Below, one piece after another: positions 9,312 to 17,864 of a DNA stretch of 64,000 nucleotides. The stretch covers positions 3,789-67,788 of the forward strand of contig USPK01000002.1 in the NCBI GenBank assembly GCA_900556465.1, read 5' to 3'. The position numbers were made by a program, and so were the translations under genes. The stretch is from an uncultured Prevotella sp. (lineage in GTDB: Bacteria; Bacteroidota; Bacteroidia; Bacteroidales; Bacteroidaceae). Under the pieces are notes generated by a model, which saw only the letters and a list, made by a program, of their open reading frames with translations, searched no databases and was not told where the DNA came from. Each line of letters opens with the position of its first letter. Position 1 is the first letter of the stretch.

Positions 9312-9504
9312 AAAGTAAAAGATTTGAGCCGCCTCTAAGTTATGAAAAAACTGCCGGCGCAGACTTGGTTTCGCAAAAAATAACGCGGACTTTCACGTTT
9401 TTTATGCTCCGGGCCGCTCCCCGTCGGAAAGTTGCTAGCGCGAGCCTTCCCTCCGCCTTCCGGCGCCGGGCGGCAGCGGGCCGGTCCGGTCCCGCCGGTC
9501 CGCC

Positions 9505-9538
9505 GTGCCCCGCCGCCGGCCGCCCGGCGGCGGGGCAC
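9505..9538. other. Perfect GC-rich inverted repeat between hup and hppA
   Basis: A 13-bp perfect stem (GTGCCCCGCCGCC with GGCGGCGGGGCAC) has an 8-nt loop. It is not followed by Ts in either direction. The rest of 9312-9612 holds only this hairpin, the hup terminator candidate and an AT-rich stretch before hppA in which I see no clear promoter. Confidence 0.5.
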
Positions 9539-9550
9539 AGGCCCAGACGC

Positions 9551-9588
9551 AATTCAGGCCGCCCCCGGAGTGCGGAGACGGCCTGAAG
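9551..9588 (-). terminator. Candidate terminator of the HU gene
   Basis: TTCAGGCCG (9553-9561) pairs with CGGCCTGAA (9579-9587) some 25 nt past the HU stop codon. Only two Ts follow on the minus strand, so this is a structural guess. Confidence 0.4.
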
Positions 9589-9612
9589 CGGATGGTGAGC
9601 CAGCGGCAGTGG

Positions 9613-9885
9613 TCAGTTCACTGCTTCTGCCAGCTCGTTGCTGGGTTTGAATTTGACCACCTTCTTGGCTGCGATTTCGATCTTCTCTTTTGTTGCGGGG
9701 TTGATGCCCGTGCGGGCGGGACGTTCCGTAACGCTGAAGTTACCGAAACCGAGCAGGGCAACTTTGTCCCCCGACTTGAGCGCTTCGGAAATGGCATTGA
9801 GCGTCACGTCAAGTGCCTTCTTCGCGTCGGCCTTACTCAAACCGCTGCCGGCTGAGATGGCATTGACCAATTCACTTTTGTTCAT
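9613..9885 (-). CDS. HU-family DNA-binding protein
   Basis: The 90-residue protein starts MNKSELVNAISAGSGLSKADAKKALD and has the classic HU body, including VALLGFGNFSVTERPARTGINPATKEKI with the DNA-intercalating arm (RTGINPAT) and a VKFKPSNEL C-terminal segment. HU dimers bend and compact DNA. ATG 9885 gives the canonical 90-residue length. Transcription should start from an excellent promoter at 10014-10044, leaving a leader of about 120 nt. It is probably a single-gene unit. Confidence 0.95.
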   Translation of the reverse strand: MNKSELVNAISAGSGLSKADAKKALDVTLNAISEALKSGDKVALLGFGNFSVTERPARTGINPATKEKIEIAAKKVVKFKPSNELAEAVN

Positions 9886-10013
9886 GGGATTAAGAATTAG
9901 GTGTGGATAATGTTTTCCTTTGCTCCTTGAGAGCCGCAGAGAAGCAGACTGCGATCCAGTCATTGGCGGCGGCGCGCGGTGTCTTTTCCGAAACTTACAA
10001 GGTATGCACCTGG

Positions 10014-10044
10014 CAAAGTTAAGTCAACTCGTGGATTTTCCAAA
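10014..10044 (-). promoter_or_regulatory. Promoter of the HU gene (TTTG-N19-TAACTTTG)
   Basis: On the minus strand TTTG (10041-10044), a 19-bp spacer and TAACTTTG (10014-10021) match the Bacteroidetes sigma-ABfr promoter in both boxes and spacing. It is one of the two best promoters in the window. Confidence 0.8.
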
Positions 10045-10105
10045 ACTTTTGCCGGTTTTTTACGTTGCGACCGCTAAAATGTCGCTCATTGTCACATCTT
10101 TTCGC

Positions 10106-12451
10106 TTAAATGACGACAATTTTGGCCGCAATGCCCTTTTTCCCGTCCGAGGTGGAGACCATGATGTAGTAGACGCCGGAGGCGGCGCGACCGCCGCCGC
10201 GGGCCCGGCCGTCCCAGATGAAGGTGCCGCCCACGGAGGTCCCGGCCGCTACGACGTTGCCCGTCGTGTCGGTCACTTTCACGTCGGCGTCGGCCGTCAG
10301 CCCCCGCACGGTGATGTTACCGCTGTACTCCGGCCGGACCGGGTTGGGGTAGACCGTGACCTGGCTGCGCTGCAGGGCGTCGGACGGCGTGGTCGCTTCG
10401 CTTTGGTAGGAGCAGAGGCCCTGTGAGGTGCCTATCATCACCTCGCCGGTGGCGAGGTTGGGGGCTATGGAGTAGATGCTGTCGCTCAGGAGGGGGGTCG
10501 ACGCGGCCTCGAAGTGCTGGAGAATCTCCGTACCGTCGGCGCTGACCAGGTAGAGGCCGTTGCTCTCCGTCCCTATCCACTTGCGGCCGGCCCCGTCGAC
10601 GGCGATGTCCGTAACGGCCACGCCGGCCAGCAGATAGTCCGCGTTGTTCGTGCCGTCGTTGCGCGGCACCTTGATCTGGGTGATGCGGAAGCTCGGCGAG
10701 CTCCACTCGTCCGGGTCGTTCACCACGTAGAGCCCCGTCGCCGTGCCCATCCAAATGGAACCGTCGGTGTCGAGCGTCAGAGCGTAGACGCCGCCGAAGT
10801 CACAGACCGTGCCGTCCTCGTTGTAGGCATTGGTGCGGTAGGTCGCCACGTCGTCGTCCGTGTCCGTAAGGGTGCCGTTATAGTCCAGGCAGAGCAGGCC
10901 CGCGGTGTGCGGCGGATTGTCCACGGTGCGTCGGGAAGCCACCCAGAAACGGCCGGCCCGGTCGAAGAGGGCCTTTTCGCACGTCGGCGCCCTGCTGATG
11001 CCCTCGGCGTAGAGACTCTGCCAGGTGCCGTCGGTCTTAAGGACACGGATCACGCTGTCTGCGCTGTTGTTCACCATCCACAGGTTGCCCTCCGCGTCGT
11101 AGTTGAGGCCGTCGAGGCGCACGTAGTTCGGGTCCACACCGTTGAGGGCCGCGGTGAAGAGGGGGCTGTTGCGTGAGTTGTAGTTGTGGACAAACTCGTA
11201 GTTGCGGTATTCGTAGAGCCCGCTGCCGCCGGCCGTGGCGAAGTGGTGCAGGGGGTCGGCGGGGTCCTGTACGATGCAGGTCATGTCGCGGAATCGCAGT
11301 CCCGTCTCCTCCTGTACGCCCTCCTCCTGGAAGGTGGTCCAGCGGCCGTTCTCGTAGGCCATGAGCGTGGCGGGCTGGTGGAGGCGGTCGGAGGGGTCGA
11401 GGCGTCCGCCGGCGATGAGGAGGCGTTCGCCGTAGAACTTCATGTAGTAGCACAGGTCGCGGCGCGGCCCGTAGCCGCCTATGGCTTCGCCCGTGGCGGC
11501 GGGTTGCCCGTCGGCGAGGCGGTAGGGGCGCAGGCCGTCGGCCCCTTCGCAGGCCCAGTAGGTGCCGTCGGACGCCCGCGTCAGCCAGGTCCACGAGGCC
11601 ACGGGCTGCCACGTCGTCGCGGCTGCGTCGGGCGCAGTGGGCTCGAAGACGGCGACGCGGTCCGCATTGCGGAAGAGGGCGACGCGGCTGTCGGCATAGC
11701 CTTGCGTGTAGACCCGGGTGTCGATGCGCCGGGCCTCGGGCTGCCCGCCGGCCGTCAGTTCCAGGCGCCACAGGCCGGCGTCGGCCGACGAGGGCACCGT
11801 GAAGTAGAGCCCCCCGGCAAAGGCGTGGAAGGCGTCGGCCGCGGCCCCGAGCGCCTGCGTCAGGGTCCAGTTGTTGCGGTCGGCGGGATTGTCGGCCACG
11901 GCGCAGCTCGCTATGCCCTGGGCCGTGGCGGCGAAGAGGCGGCCCTCGAGGACGGCCGCCGCCGTGACGTTGTCGGCGGGGCGGTAGTATCCGCTGACCT
12001 CCTGGCGCTCCAGGTCGAGGTGCGCCAGGCCGTCGCCGGTGGCCAGGACGGCTTCCGTGCCCGTCACGCACAGGCCCTCCGGCTCCATGTCGCCTTCGTT
12101 GCTGTTCTTCAGCTGCGGCAGGTTGACGACGGAACCGTCGGCGTAGAGCAGGTCAATGTTGCAGTCGGGATAGACCAGCACGAGGCAGCCCAGGGGCTGG
12201 CAGTAGGCCATGCGCGAAATGTTCTTCTCGCTCAGCCCGTCCATCTTCGTGATGGTGCGCACCTCCGTGTCGGCCGGCGAATAGGCCAGCAGGTTGCCGT
12301 TGAAGAGGGCGTAGACCACGTCGCCGGCCGGGACGTTCTGCGAAGCGTCGTGGTAGGCCAGGTAATAGGTCCACTGGGCGACGGGGGCAGCCAGCGCCGC
12401 CGGCAGGGCGGCCGCCAGGGCCGCCAGGATAAGGGTGAAGAGGCGTTTCAT
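10106..12451 (-). CDS. porZ: Type IX secretion system protein PorZ
   Basis: The 781-residue protein has a signal peptide (MKRLFTLILAALAAALPAALA) and then beta-propeller repeats typical of PorZ (VAQWTYYLAYHD, VVYALFNGNLLAYSP, MDGLSEKNISRMAY, CNIDLLYADGSVVNLPQ). It has a type A C-terminal sorting domain of about 80 residues starting near TVYPNPVRPEYSGNITVRGL and ending KKGIAAKIVVI. PorZ sits on the cell surface and belongs to the attachment complex that transfers sorting-tail proteins to anionic LPS. Its length matches the P. gingivalis protein (about 776). It is last in a minus-strand run after rdgB, 18 nt away. Cargo candidates in the window are the C10 peptidase and the GH20 enzyme. Confidence 0.88.
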   Translation of the reverse strand: MKRLFTLILAALAAALPAALAAPVAQWTYYLAYHDASQNVPAGDVVYALFNGNLLAYSPADTEVRTITKMDGLSEKNISRMAYCQPLGCLVLVYPDCNIDLLYADGSVVNLPQLKNSNEGDMEPEGLCVTGTEAVLATGDGLAHLDLERQEVSGYYRPADNVTAAAVLEGRLFAATAQGIASCAVADNPADRNNWTLTQALGAAADAFHAFAGGLYFTVPSSADAGLWRLELTAGGQPEARRIDTRVYTQGYADSRVALFRNADRVAVFEPTAPDAAATTWQPVASWTWLTRASDGTYWACEGADGLRPYRLADGQPAATGEAIGGYGPRRDLCYYMKFYGERLLIAGGRLDPSDRLHQPATLMAYENGRWTTFQEEGVQEETGLRFRDMTCIVQDPADPLHHFATAGGSGLYEYRNYEFVHNYNSRNSPLFTAALNGVDPNYVRLDGLNYDAEGNLWMVNNSADSVIRVLKTDGTWQSLYAEGISRAPTCEKALFDRAGRFWVASRRTVDNPPHTAGLLCLDYNGTLTDTDDDVATYRTNAYNEDGTVCDFGGVYALTLDTDGSIWMGTATGLYVVNDPDEWSSPSFRITQIKVPRNDGTNNADYLLAGVAVTDIAVDGAGRKWIGTESNGLYLVSADGTEILQHFEAASTPLLSDSIYSIAPNLATGEVMIGTSQGLCSYQSEATTPSDALQRSQVTVYPNPVRPEYSGNITVRGLTADADVKVTDTTGNVVAAGTSVGGTFIWDGRARGGGRAASGVYYIMVSTSDGKKGIAAKIVVI

Positions 12452-12469
12452 AAGCTGTGGATAAGCGGT

Positions 12470-13063
12470 TTAACGGGCCGAGTGTTGCTGGAGAAAGGCC
12501 ATGAGCCGGGCCACGGCGCGGGCGCGGTGGCTGATACGGTTCTTGGCCTCGACGCCCAGTTCGGCAAAGGTGCGGCCCGTGTCCTCCGGCTCGAAGACCG
12601 GGTCGTAGCCGAAGCCCTCCGTGCCGCGCGGCTCGGTGGCGATGCGGCCGTCCACGCGGCCCTCGAAGAGGTGCTCCTCGCCGTTGAGGATGAGGGCGAT
12701 GACGGTGCGGAAGGCCGCCGCGCGGTCGGCGCAGCCGTCGAGGGCCTGGAGCAGCTTGCGCGTGTTGGCTTCCGGGTCGTGGCGGTCCGGGTAGGCGTAG
12801 CGCGCAGTGTGGACGCCGGGCGCGCCGCCCAGGGCGCGGACCTCGAGGCCCGTGTCGTCGGCAAAGCAGTCCAGCCCGTAGCGCTCGCTGACGTAGCGCG
12901 CCTTGAGCAGGGCGTTGCCCTCGAGCGTGTCGGCCGTTTCGGGGATGTCGTCGTGGCAGTCCAGGTCGGCGAGGCTCAGGATGTCGAACTGCGAGCCCGC
13001 AATGGCGCGAATCTCGGCCAGTTTGTGGGCGTTGTTGGTGGCGAATATCAGTTTCATTTTCAT
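12470..13063 (-). CDS. rdgB: Non-canonical purine NTP pyrophosphatase (RdgB/HAM1)
   Basis: The 197-residue protein starts [18 protein letters not shown], the nucleotide-binding SxNxxK-type motif of the Ham1 family. [24 protein letters not shown] and [11 protein letters not shown] are also diagnostic, and it ends [15 protein letters not shown]. It hydrolyses dITP, ITP and XTP to monophosphates and PPi, cleaning the nucleotide pool. The start could instead be the second Met, two codons later. Four bases separate it from the upstream membrane protein and 18 from porZ, so the three are likely co-transcribed. Confidence 0.95.
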   Translation of the reverse strand: MKMKLIFATNNAHKLAEIRAIAGSQFDILSLADLDCHDDIPETADTLEGNALLKARYVSERYGLDCFADDTGLEVRALGGAPGVHTARYAYPDRHDPEANTRKLLQALDGCADRAAAFRTVIALILNGEEHLFEGRVDGRIATEPRGTEGFGYDPVFEPEDTGRTFAELGVEAKNRISHRARAVARLMAFLQQHSAR

Positions 13064-13067
13064 ACGT

Positions 13068-14285
13068 TTACGATTTCTTGGAAAGGGCGTCGCGCTGCCG
13101 GGCGGCGGGGGCCAGGCAGCCCGCCAGGGCCGCCACGCAGAAGGGCAGGCCCATGTGGAAGTAGGTGAGGTCGTAGGTGCCGCCGAGCAGTTGGTCCCAG
13201 TCGCCGCGTACGCTCATGTCGTGGACAAACGAGCCCGCGACGACGAGGGTGAGCATCAGGGCCGAGGCGCCCATGGCCCGCTGTGCCCGTCCGCCGGTCC
13301 ACCAGCCCAGCGCCACGCCCAGCGGGACGAAGAGCAGGAGGTCCGAGACGTTGCCCTGGCGCGACTGGAGCACGAAGGGGTTGTAGTCGAACGAGAGCAG
13401 CATGGCGCCGTCCCACAGGAGGAAGGGGGCGAACGCGGCGGCGAACGTGAGCACCGCGGCTACGACCAGCCGCACCCGGGCCCGGCCCCCCATCTGCACG
13501 AAGGGCATCAGGAGCCACAGCCCCCAGGGCACCACGGCGCTCCACCGCGTGGCCAGAAGCAGGCCGCCTATGACGCCGGCCGTCACCGGACGCCGCCGAG
13601 CGTTGAAACCGGCGGCCGCGAGGTAGTTGATCAGGGCGCCTACGGCCAGGAAGTTGGCCATCAGGTCGCTGCGTACTGTCACTTCGTAGACCACGGCGGG
13701 CGAGGCGTAGAGCAGCAGGGCGGCGGCCAGGGCGGCGCGGCCGCCCCGCGCGCGGGCCGTGGAGTGGACGAAGAGGGCCAGGGCCACGACCGACGAGAGC
13801 CCGACGTTGTGAAAGAGCAGGTAGAAGGGCAGGTGGACCAACTGCCACACGGGAAAGGGCGAGCCGTAGCCGCCCAAGTGGGTGCGGGCGGCGTAGGGGT
13901 ACTCGCCGGCCAGCAGATGCTCGAGGAAGTTGTGGATGGCCGACCAGCGGTCCACCTGGAGCGTGTAGGGGTCCACGCGGCTCTGTGCCCAGACGAGGAG
14001 CACCGTGGCCACGCCGGCCACGAGGGCGGTCGCTATCCCCGCGCGCCGCCCGCGGCCCGCGGCGTCGGGGGCCGTGCGGCCGGGCGACGGGCGCCGGGAG
14101 GTGAAGGCGACGGCCAGGGCCAGCAAGCCGCCCGCGAGCGCCACGTAGGCCGCGGCGGCTGCCGGGGCCGACAGCCCCATGCGTCCCGCCTGCTTGACGA
14201 CGACGAGGGCGTTGATGGCCACGTAGAGCGCGGCCCACCCCGCGGCCGAGGCGTAGCGGGAGACGGATGCCGTATGGATTCTCAT
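13068..14285 (-). CDS. Polytopic membrane protein, possibly GT-C-like glycosyltransferase
   Basis: The 405-residue protein is strongly hydrophobic, with about ten membrane-spanning stretches and a short basic tail ([10 protein letters not shown]). Between the second and third hydrophobic blocks lies a loop with [27 protein letters not shown] and [10 protein letters not shown]. Acidic loops of this kind with aromatic neighbours occur in GT-C lipid-linked sugar transferases, which is the only hint of function. I see no strict family signature. It heads the rdgB-porZ run and lies 95 bp after 21R copy 2. A role in surface polysaccharide or LPS assembly would fit the PorZ neighbour but is speculation. 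Confidence 0.75.
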   Translation of the reverse strand: MRIHTASVSRYASAAGWAALYVAINALVVVKQAGRMGLSAPAAAAAYVALAGGLLALAVAFTSRRPSPGRTAPDAAGRGRRAGIATALVAGVATVLLVWAQSRVDPYTLQVDRWSAIHNFLEHLLAGEYPYAARTHLGGYGSPFPVWQLVHLPFYLLFHNVGLSSVVALALFVHSTARARGGRAALAAALLLYASPAVVYEVTVRSDLMANFLAVGALINYLAAAGFNARRRPVTAGVIGGLLLATRWSAVVPWGLWLLMPFVQMGGRARVRLVVAAVLTFAAAFAPFLLWDGAMLLSFDYNPFVLQSRQGNVSDLLLFVPLGVALGWWTGGRAQRAMGASALMLTLVVAGSFVHDMSVRGDWDQLLGGTYDLTYFHMGLPFCVAALAGCLAPAARQRDALSKKS

Positions 14286-14380
14286 AAGTAAGCGGTTAGG
14301 GACGTAGCCCGGCGGCGGCTTCCAGCCTTCGGCCGCGCGGGCCGGCAGTGGGCCGCACAGGGCGGACGGGGAGGCGCGCC

Positions 14381-14443
14381 ACGGGGCTAAGGCCAGTTTT
14401 TACGGGGCTAAGGCCCGTAATTTCTGGAATAGGCCCCGTGTTT
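14381..14443. repeat. 21R interspersed repeat, copy 2 (3 x 21 bp)
   Basis: Units start at 14381, 14402 and 14423: two CTAAGG boxes in direct orientation and one AATAGG box. The tail GCGGAAACTGG follows. The copy sits between two minus-strand genes, after the nucleoside kinase stop and before the membrane protein start. Confidence 0.9.
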
Positions 14444-14495
14444 GCGGAAACTGGCCGCGGAGCCGGTTGCCCGGTGCGGGCCGCCCGGCGGACGG

Positions 14496-16157
14496 TCAGT
14501 AGCGGAACGTGCTGCCCCCCAGAAACTCGCGCAGCAGCGACGTGGGCGGCAGGCCCTTGGTCGAGATGGGGTTGAAGTAGGAGAGGAACTTGCGCAAGCG
14601 GTAGGCTTCGGAGTACTCCGGGACGTTTTCGGGCACCTGCTCGAGCAGGGGCAACGCCTGGGAGCGCAGGGCCGCTATCTCGAAGAGCAGTGCCGTGTTG
14701 ACCATTTCGTCGGCCTCCTCCTGGTAGGGGAATATCCACTTCTCCTCGCCGGCGCGCACCGAGGGCCAGCGGCGTATCGTCTCCTCGGCCGAGTAGCTGC
14801 GGTAGCGATAGTCGCGGACGATGCGGCGCAGCAGGCGGTTGTCCGACGTCGGGATGTAGTTGTGGTCGTCCAGCAGGATGGTGGTCAGGGCCGAGGCGTA
14901 GATTTTGAACTTCGCGGCGGCGGGAATCTTTTCCGTAAGGATGGGGTTGAGGGCATGAATCCCCTCGAGTACGAGCAGAGAGTTGGGCTGCAGGCGCAGG
15001 CGGTTGCCGCTCTTCTCGCTACGGCCCTTCTGGAAGTTGTAACGGGGCAGCTCCACCTCCTCGCCGGCCAGCAGCGCGTTGATCTGTTGGTTGAAGAGCG
15101 GGATGTTCATGGCGTGGACGCTCTCATAGTCGTAGTCGCCGTTGGCGTCGAGCGGCGTCTTCTCGCGGTCTACGAAGTAGTCGTCGAGCGATATGGGGAC
15201 GGGGTGCTGGCCGTTGGCCATGAGCTGCACGGAGAGGCGCTTGGCAAAGGTGGTCTTGCCGCTGGAGGACGGGCCCGAGATGAGGATGACCTTCAACTCG
15301 GGGTTGGCCACGATGCGGTCGGCCAGTCGGCTGATTTTCTTTTCCTGCAGCGCCTCCGATACGTTGATGAGGTCGGTGGTGTAGCCCTTGCGGCACATCT
15401 CGTTGAACTCGCCCACGGTCGATACGCCCAGAATCTCCTGCCAGCGGTGCTGCTCGTTGAAGACGTCGAACATTTTGCTCTGCTCCTTCATGGGGCGCAG
15501 CTGGCCCGGGTGCGCGGGGTCGGGGAGCCGCAGCAGCAGGCCGTCGCCATAGGGGATGACGTCGAAGAGCGTAAGCTGCCGCGTCTGGATGAGTAGCGAG
15601 CCGTAAAAGTAGTCTGCCGTGTCGCCCAGGGTGTAGTACGTCGTGTAGAGCGAGCCATTGCTCTCGAGCAGTTTGGCTTTGTTCTCCAGCCCGTTCTTAC
15701 GGAAAAGGGCGATGGCCTCATCCGTCGGACACGTGATGCGGTGGAAAGGCAGGTCGGCGTCTACGATCTCCTGCATGCGGCAACGCAGGCGGTCGACGAC
15801 CTCGGGCGTCACGCCCCCCTCCATGAGGCAGCGGCAGTAGTAGCCGTTGGAGACGGGCGTGTCGATGCGGAGCCGGGCGTCGGGGAACAGGTCGCGCACG
15901 GCCTTGTAGAGCACGAAGAAAAGTGAGCGCGTATAGGTGCGCATGCCGGAGGGAGAGGAAATGTCGAGAAACTCTACGTCCTTGTCGTTGAAGAACATGA
16001 AGTGAAGTCCTTCCACTTTGTTGTTCACCTTGGCGCTGGTCACGCCCAGCGGCATGTCTATCTCCAGCATTTCGTAGACTTCCTCGAGCGTGAAGCCCAT
16101 AGGCACTTTGTGGCTGCGGCCTGTGTTCTTGCAGCGGATGGTAATCGTTTTCCCCAT
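14496..16157 (-). CDS. TGS-domain nucleoside (uridine) kinase
   Basis: The 553-residue protein starts MGKTITIRCKN with a TGS-like N-terminal domain, followed by a threonyl-tRNA synthetase-like region (residues up to about 230). A P-loop kinase domain contains LISGPSSSGKTTFAKRL and ISLDDYFVDREKTP, as in uridine kinase/phosphoribulokinase proteins. Fused TGS-kinase proteins of about 550 residues are annotated as nucleoside kinases in Bacteroidales. The expected reaction is phosphorylation of uridine or cytidine. The upstream in-frame ATG at 16217 was rejected because TGS homology begins at MGKTIT. It follows miaB by 90 nt on the same strand. Confidence 0.85.
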   Translation of the reverse strand: MGKTITIRCKNTGRSHKVPMGFTLEEVYEMLEIDMPLGVTSAKVNNKVEGLHFMFFNDKDVEFLDISSPSGMRTYTRSLFFVLYKAVRDLFPDARLRIDTPVSNGYYCRCLMEGGVTPEVVDRLRCRMQEIVDADLPFHRITCPTDEAIALFRKNGLENKAKLLESNGSLYTTYYTLGDTADYFYGSLLIQTRQLTLFDVIPYGDGLLLRLPDPAHPGQLRPMKEQSKMFDVFNEQHRWQEILGVSTVGEFNEMCRKGYTTDLINVSEALQEKKISRLADRIVANPELKVILISGPSSSGKTTFAKRLSVQLMANGQHPVPISLDDYFVDREKTPLDANGDYDYESVHAMNIPLFNQQINALLAGEEVELPRYNFQKGRSEKSGNRLRLQPNSLLVLEGIHALNPILTEKIPAAAKFKIYASALTTILLDDHNYIPTSDNRLLRRIVRDYRYRSYSAEETIRRWPSVRAGEEKWIFPYQEEADEMVNTALLFEIAALRSQALPLLEQVPENVPEYSEAYRLRKFLSYFNPISTKGLPPTSLLREFLGGSTFRY

Positions 16158-16247
16158 ATCGTCTGGTTTACGGATTTGTGAAAGCGGGGCGGCGCGCGGC
16201 GCGGGCGTCCGCGCCACTCCTATAATAATAACGCGGCAGCGGACGGA

Positions 16248-17585
16248 TTAGTGTGCGGCCGGGGCGCTTTCTGCCGCGGCGGACACCACCTCGCCCTTGA
16301 GCGTGGCGGAGGTGGACGACGTGACGCGCACCTGGACGTATTGCCCGGGATGCCATGGCCCGCGGTCGAAGACAACGACCTTGTTCTGCTCCGTGCGGCC
16401 GAAGAGCTGCTCGCGCGAGCGCTTGCTCGTGCCCTCTATGAGCACTTGGAACGTGCGCCCTTCGCAGCGGCGGTTGCTCTCGGCCGAGAGCTCGTTCTGC
16501 AGGGCGATGAGCTCCTCGAGCCGGCGCGTCTTCACCTCCTCCGGGACGTCGTCGGGCAGATGGCGGGCCGCGTACGTCCCGGGCCGTTGGCTGTACTTGA
16601 ACATGAAGGCGGCGTCGTAGGCGCACTCGCGCATGAGCGAGAGCGACTGTTGGTGGTCCTCCTCCGTCTCCGAACAGTAGCCCGCGAAAATATCCGTCGA
16701 CAGGCCGCAATCGGGGACGATGCGACGGATGGCGGCCACGCGGTCCAGGTACCAGGCCCGCGTGTACTTGCGGTTCATGAGGTGAAGGATGCGGTCGGAC
16801 CCGCTCTGCACGGGCAGATGGATGTGGCGGCACACGTTAGGCTCCTCGGCGATGACGTGAAGCGTCTCGTCGCTCATGTCCTTGGGGTGGCTCGTCGTGA
16901 AGCGGACGCGCAGGCCGGGGACGGCGCGCGCCACCGTGCGCAACAGTTGCGGGAAACGCACGTCGCCGCACGCGTAGCTGTTCACGTTTTGCCCCAGGAG
17001 CGTCACCTCCTTGTAGCCCCGCTCGGCCAGGTCGCGCGCCTCGCGCAGGATGCTCTCCACGTCGCGCGAGCGTTCCCGGCCCCGCGTGTAGGGGACAATG
17101 CAGTAGTGGCAAAAGTTGTTGCAGCCGCGCGTTATGCTCACGAAGCCCGAGAGGCGGGACGCGTGGCTGCGCAAGGGGACGACGTCGCGGTAGGTCTCTG
17201 TGGTGGAAAGCTCGGTGTTGATGGCTTTGTGGCCCGTCTCGGCCTGTGCCACGAGGTCCGGCAGGGAGAGGTAGGCGTCCGGTCCGGCCACGAGGTCGGC
17301 GTGGTGGCGCGTGAGCAGCTCGTCCTTGACGCGCTCGGCCATGCAGCCCAGCACGCCGATGATGAAGTGGCGGCCGCCGCGGCGCAGGGCCTCGAGCGCC
17401 TCGAGGCGGTGGACGATTTTCTGCTCGGCGTTGTCGCGGACGGAGCACGTATTCAGGAAAACAGCGTCGGCGCCCTCGAGCTCCGGCCAAGGCTCGTAGC
17501 CGGCCATGCGCATAACGGCGGCGACGACTTCACTATCGGCCACGTTCATCTGGCAGCCGTAAGTTTCGATGTACAGTTTCTTCAT
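16248..17585 (-). CDS. miaB: tRNA-2-methylthio-N6-dimethylallyladenosine synthase MiaB
   Basis: The 445-residue radical SAM methylthiotransferase starts MKKLYIETYGCQMNVADSEVV, the UPF0004 domain with its first cluster cysteines. The radical SAM motif RGCNNFCHYCIVPYTRGRERS follows, and a C-terminal TRAM domain contains TSKRSREQLFGRTEQNKVVVF. MiaB adds the 2-methylthio group to i6A37 of tRNAs reading UNN codons. ATG 17585 was chosen because the conserved start begins there, although the frame is open upstream to 17654. An excellent promoter lies 33 bp upstream. The C-terminal extension TLKGEVVSAAAESAPAAH is Ala-rich. Confidence 0.95.
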   Translation of the reverse strand: MKKLYIETYGCQMNVADSEVVAAVMRMAGYEPWPELEGADAVFLNTCSVRDNAEQKIVHRLEALEALRRGGRHFIIGVLGCMAERVKDELLTRHHADLVAGPDAYLSLPDLVAQAETGHKAINTELSTTETYRDVVPLRSHASRLSGFVSITRGCNNFCHYCIVPYTRGRERSRDVESILREARDLAERGYKEVTLLGQNVNSYACGDVRFPQLLRTVARAVPGLRVRFTTSHPKDMSDETLHVIAEEPNVCRHIHLPVQSGSDRILHLMNRKYTRAWYLDRVAAIRRIVPDCGLSTDIFAGYCSETEEDHQQSLSLMRECAYDAAFMFKYSQRPGTYAARHLPDDVPEEVKTRRLEELIALQNELSAESNRRCEGRTFQVLIEGTSKRSREQLFGRTEQNKVVVFDRGPWHPGQYVQVRVTSSTSATLKGEVVSAAAESAPAAH

Positions 17586-17617
17586 GAAGATTTGCGTAGA
17601 AAAACGTTGTCTCGGGG

Positions 17618-17649
17618 CAAAGGTACGGAAAAAACGGCGCACCCGCAAA
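17618..17649 (-). promoter_or_regulatory. Promoter of miaB (TTTG-N20-TACCTTTG)
   Basis: On the minus strand TTTG (17646-17649), a 20-bp spacer and TACCTTTG (17618-17625) fit the Bacteroidetes consensus. The -7 box ends about 32 nt before the miaB ATG. Confidence 0.75.
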
Positions 17650-17715
17650 CGCACGGCGCCCGCCTTCCGGTCTGCTGCGACAGGGAGGCGGGCGCAGGGG
17701 TCGGGCCCGGCTTTT

Positions 17716-17778
17716 ACGGGCCCTATCCCAGTTTTTACGGGGCTAAGGCCCGTAATTTCTGGAATAGGGCCCGTGTTT
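17716..17778. repeat. 21R interspersed repeat, copy 3 (3 x 21 bp)
   Basis: Units start at 17716, 17737 and 17758 with CCTATCC, CTAAGG and AATAGG boxes. The tail CCTGAAACTGG follows. It lies between the HD-domain gene stop and the miaB promoter. Its last two units are almost the same as those of copy 2, including the AATT linker. Confidence 0.9.
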
Positions 17779-17864
17779 CCTGAAACTGGCCCCGCAATTT
17801 CCGGGCCAGGGCGCGTGGCGGGGACGGGAGGGCGCGCCGGGCCGTGCCGTAGCGGCGGGCGGCC

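Noticed and set aside
7251..9338. Plus-strand open frame of 695 codons opposite hppA
   Set aside because: The His/Arg-rich translation has no domain pattern and mirrors the pyrophosphatase codons.
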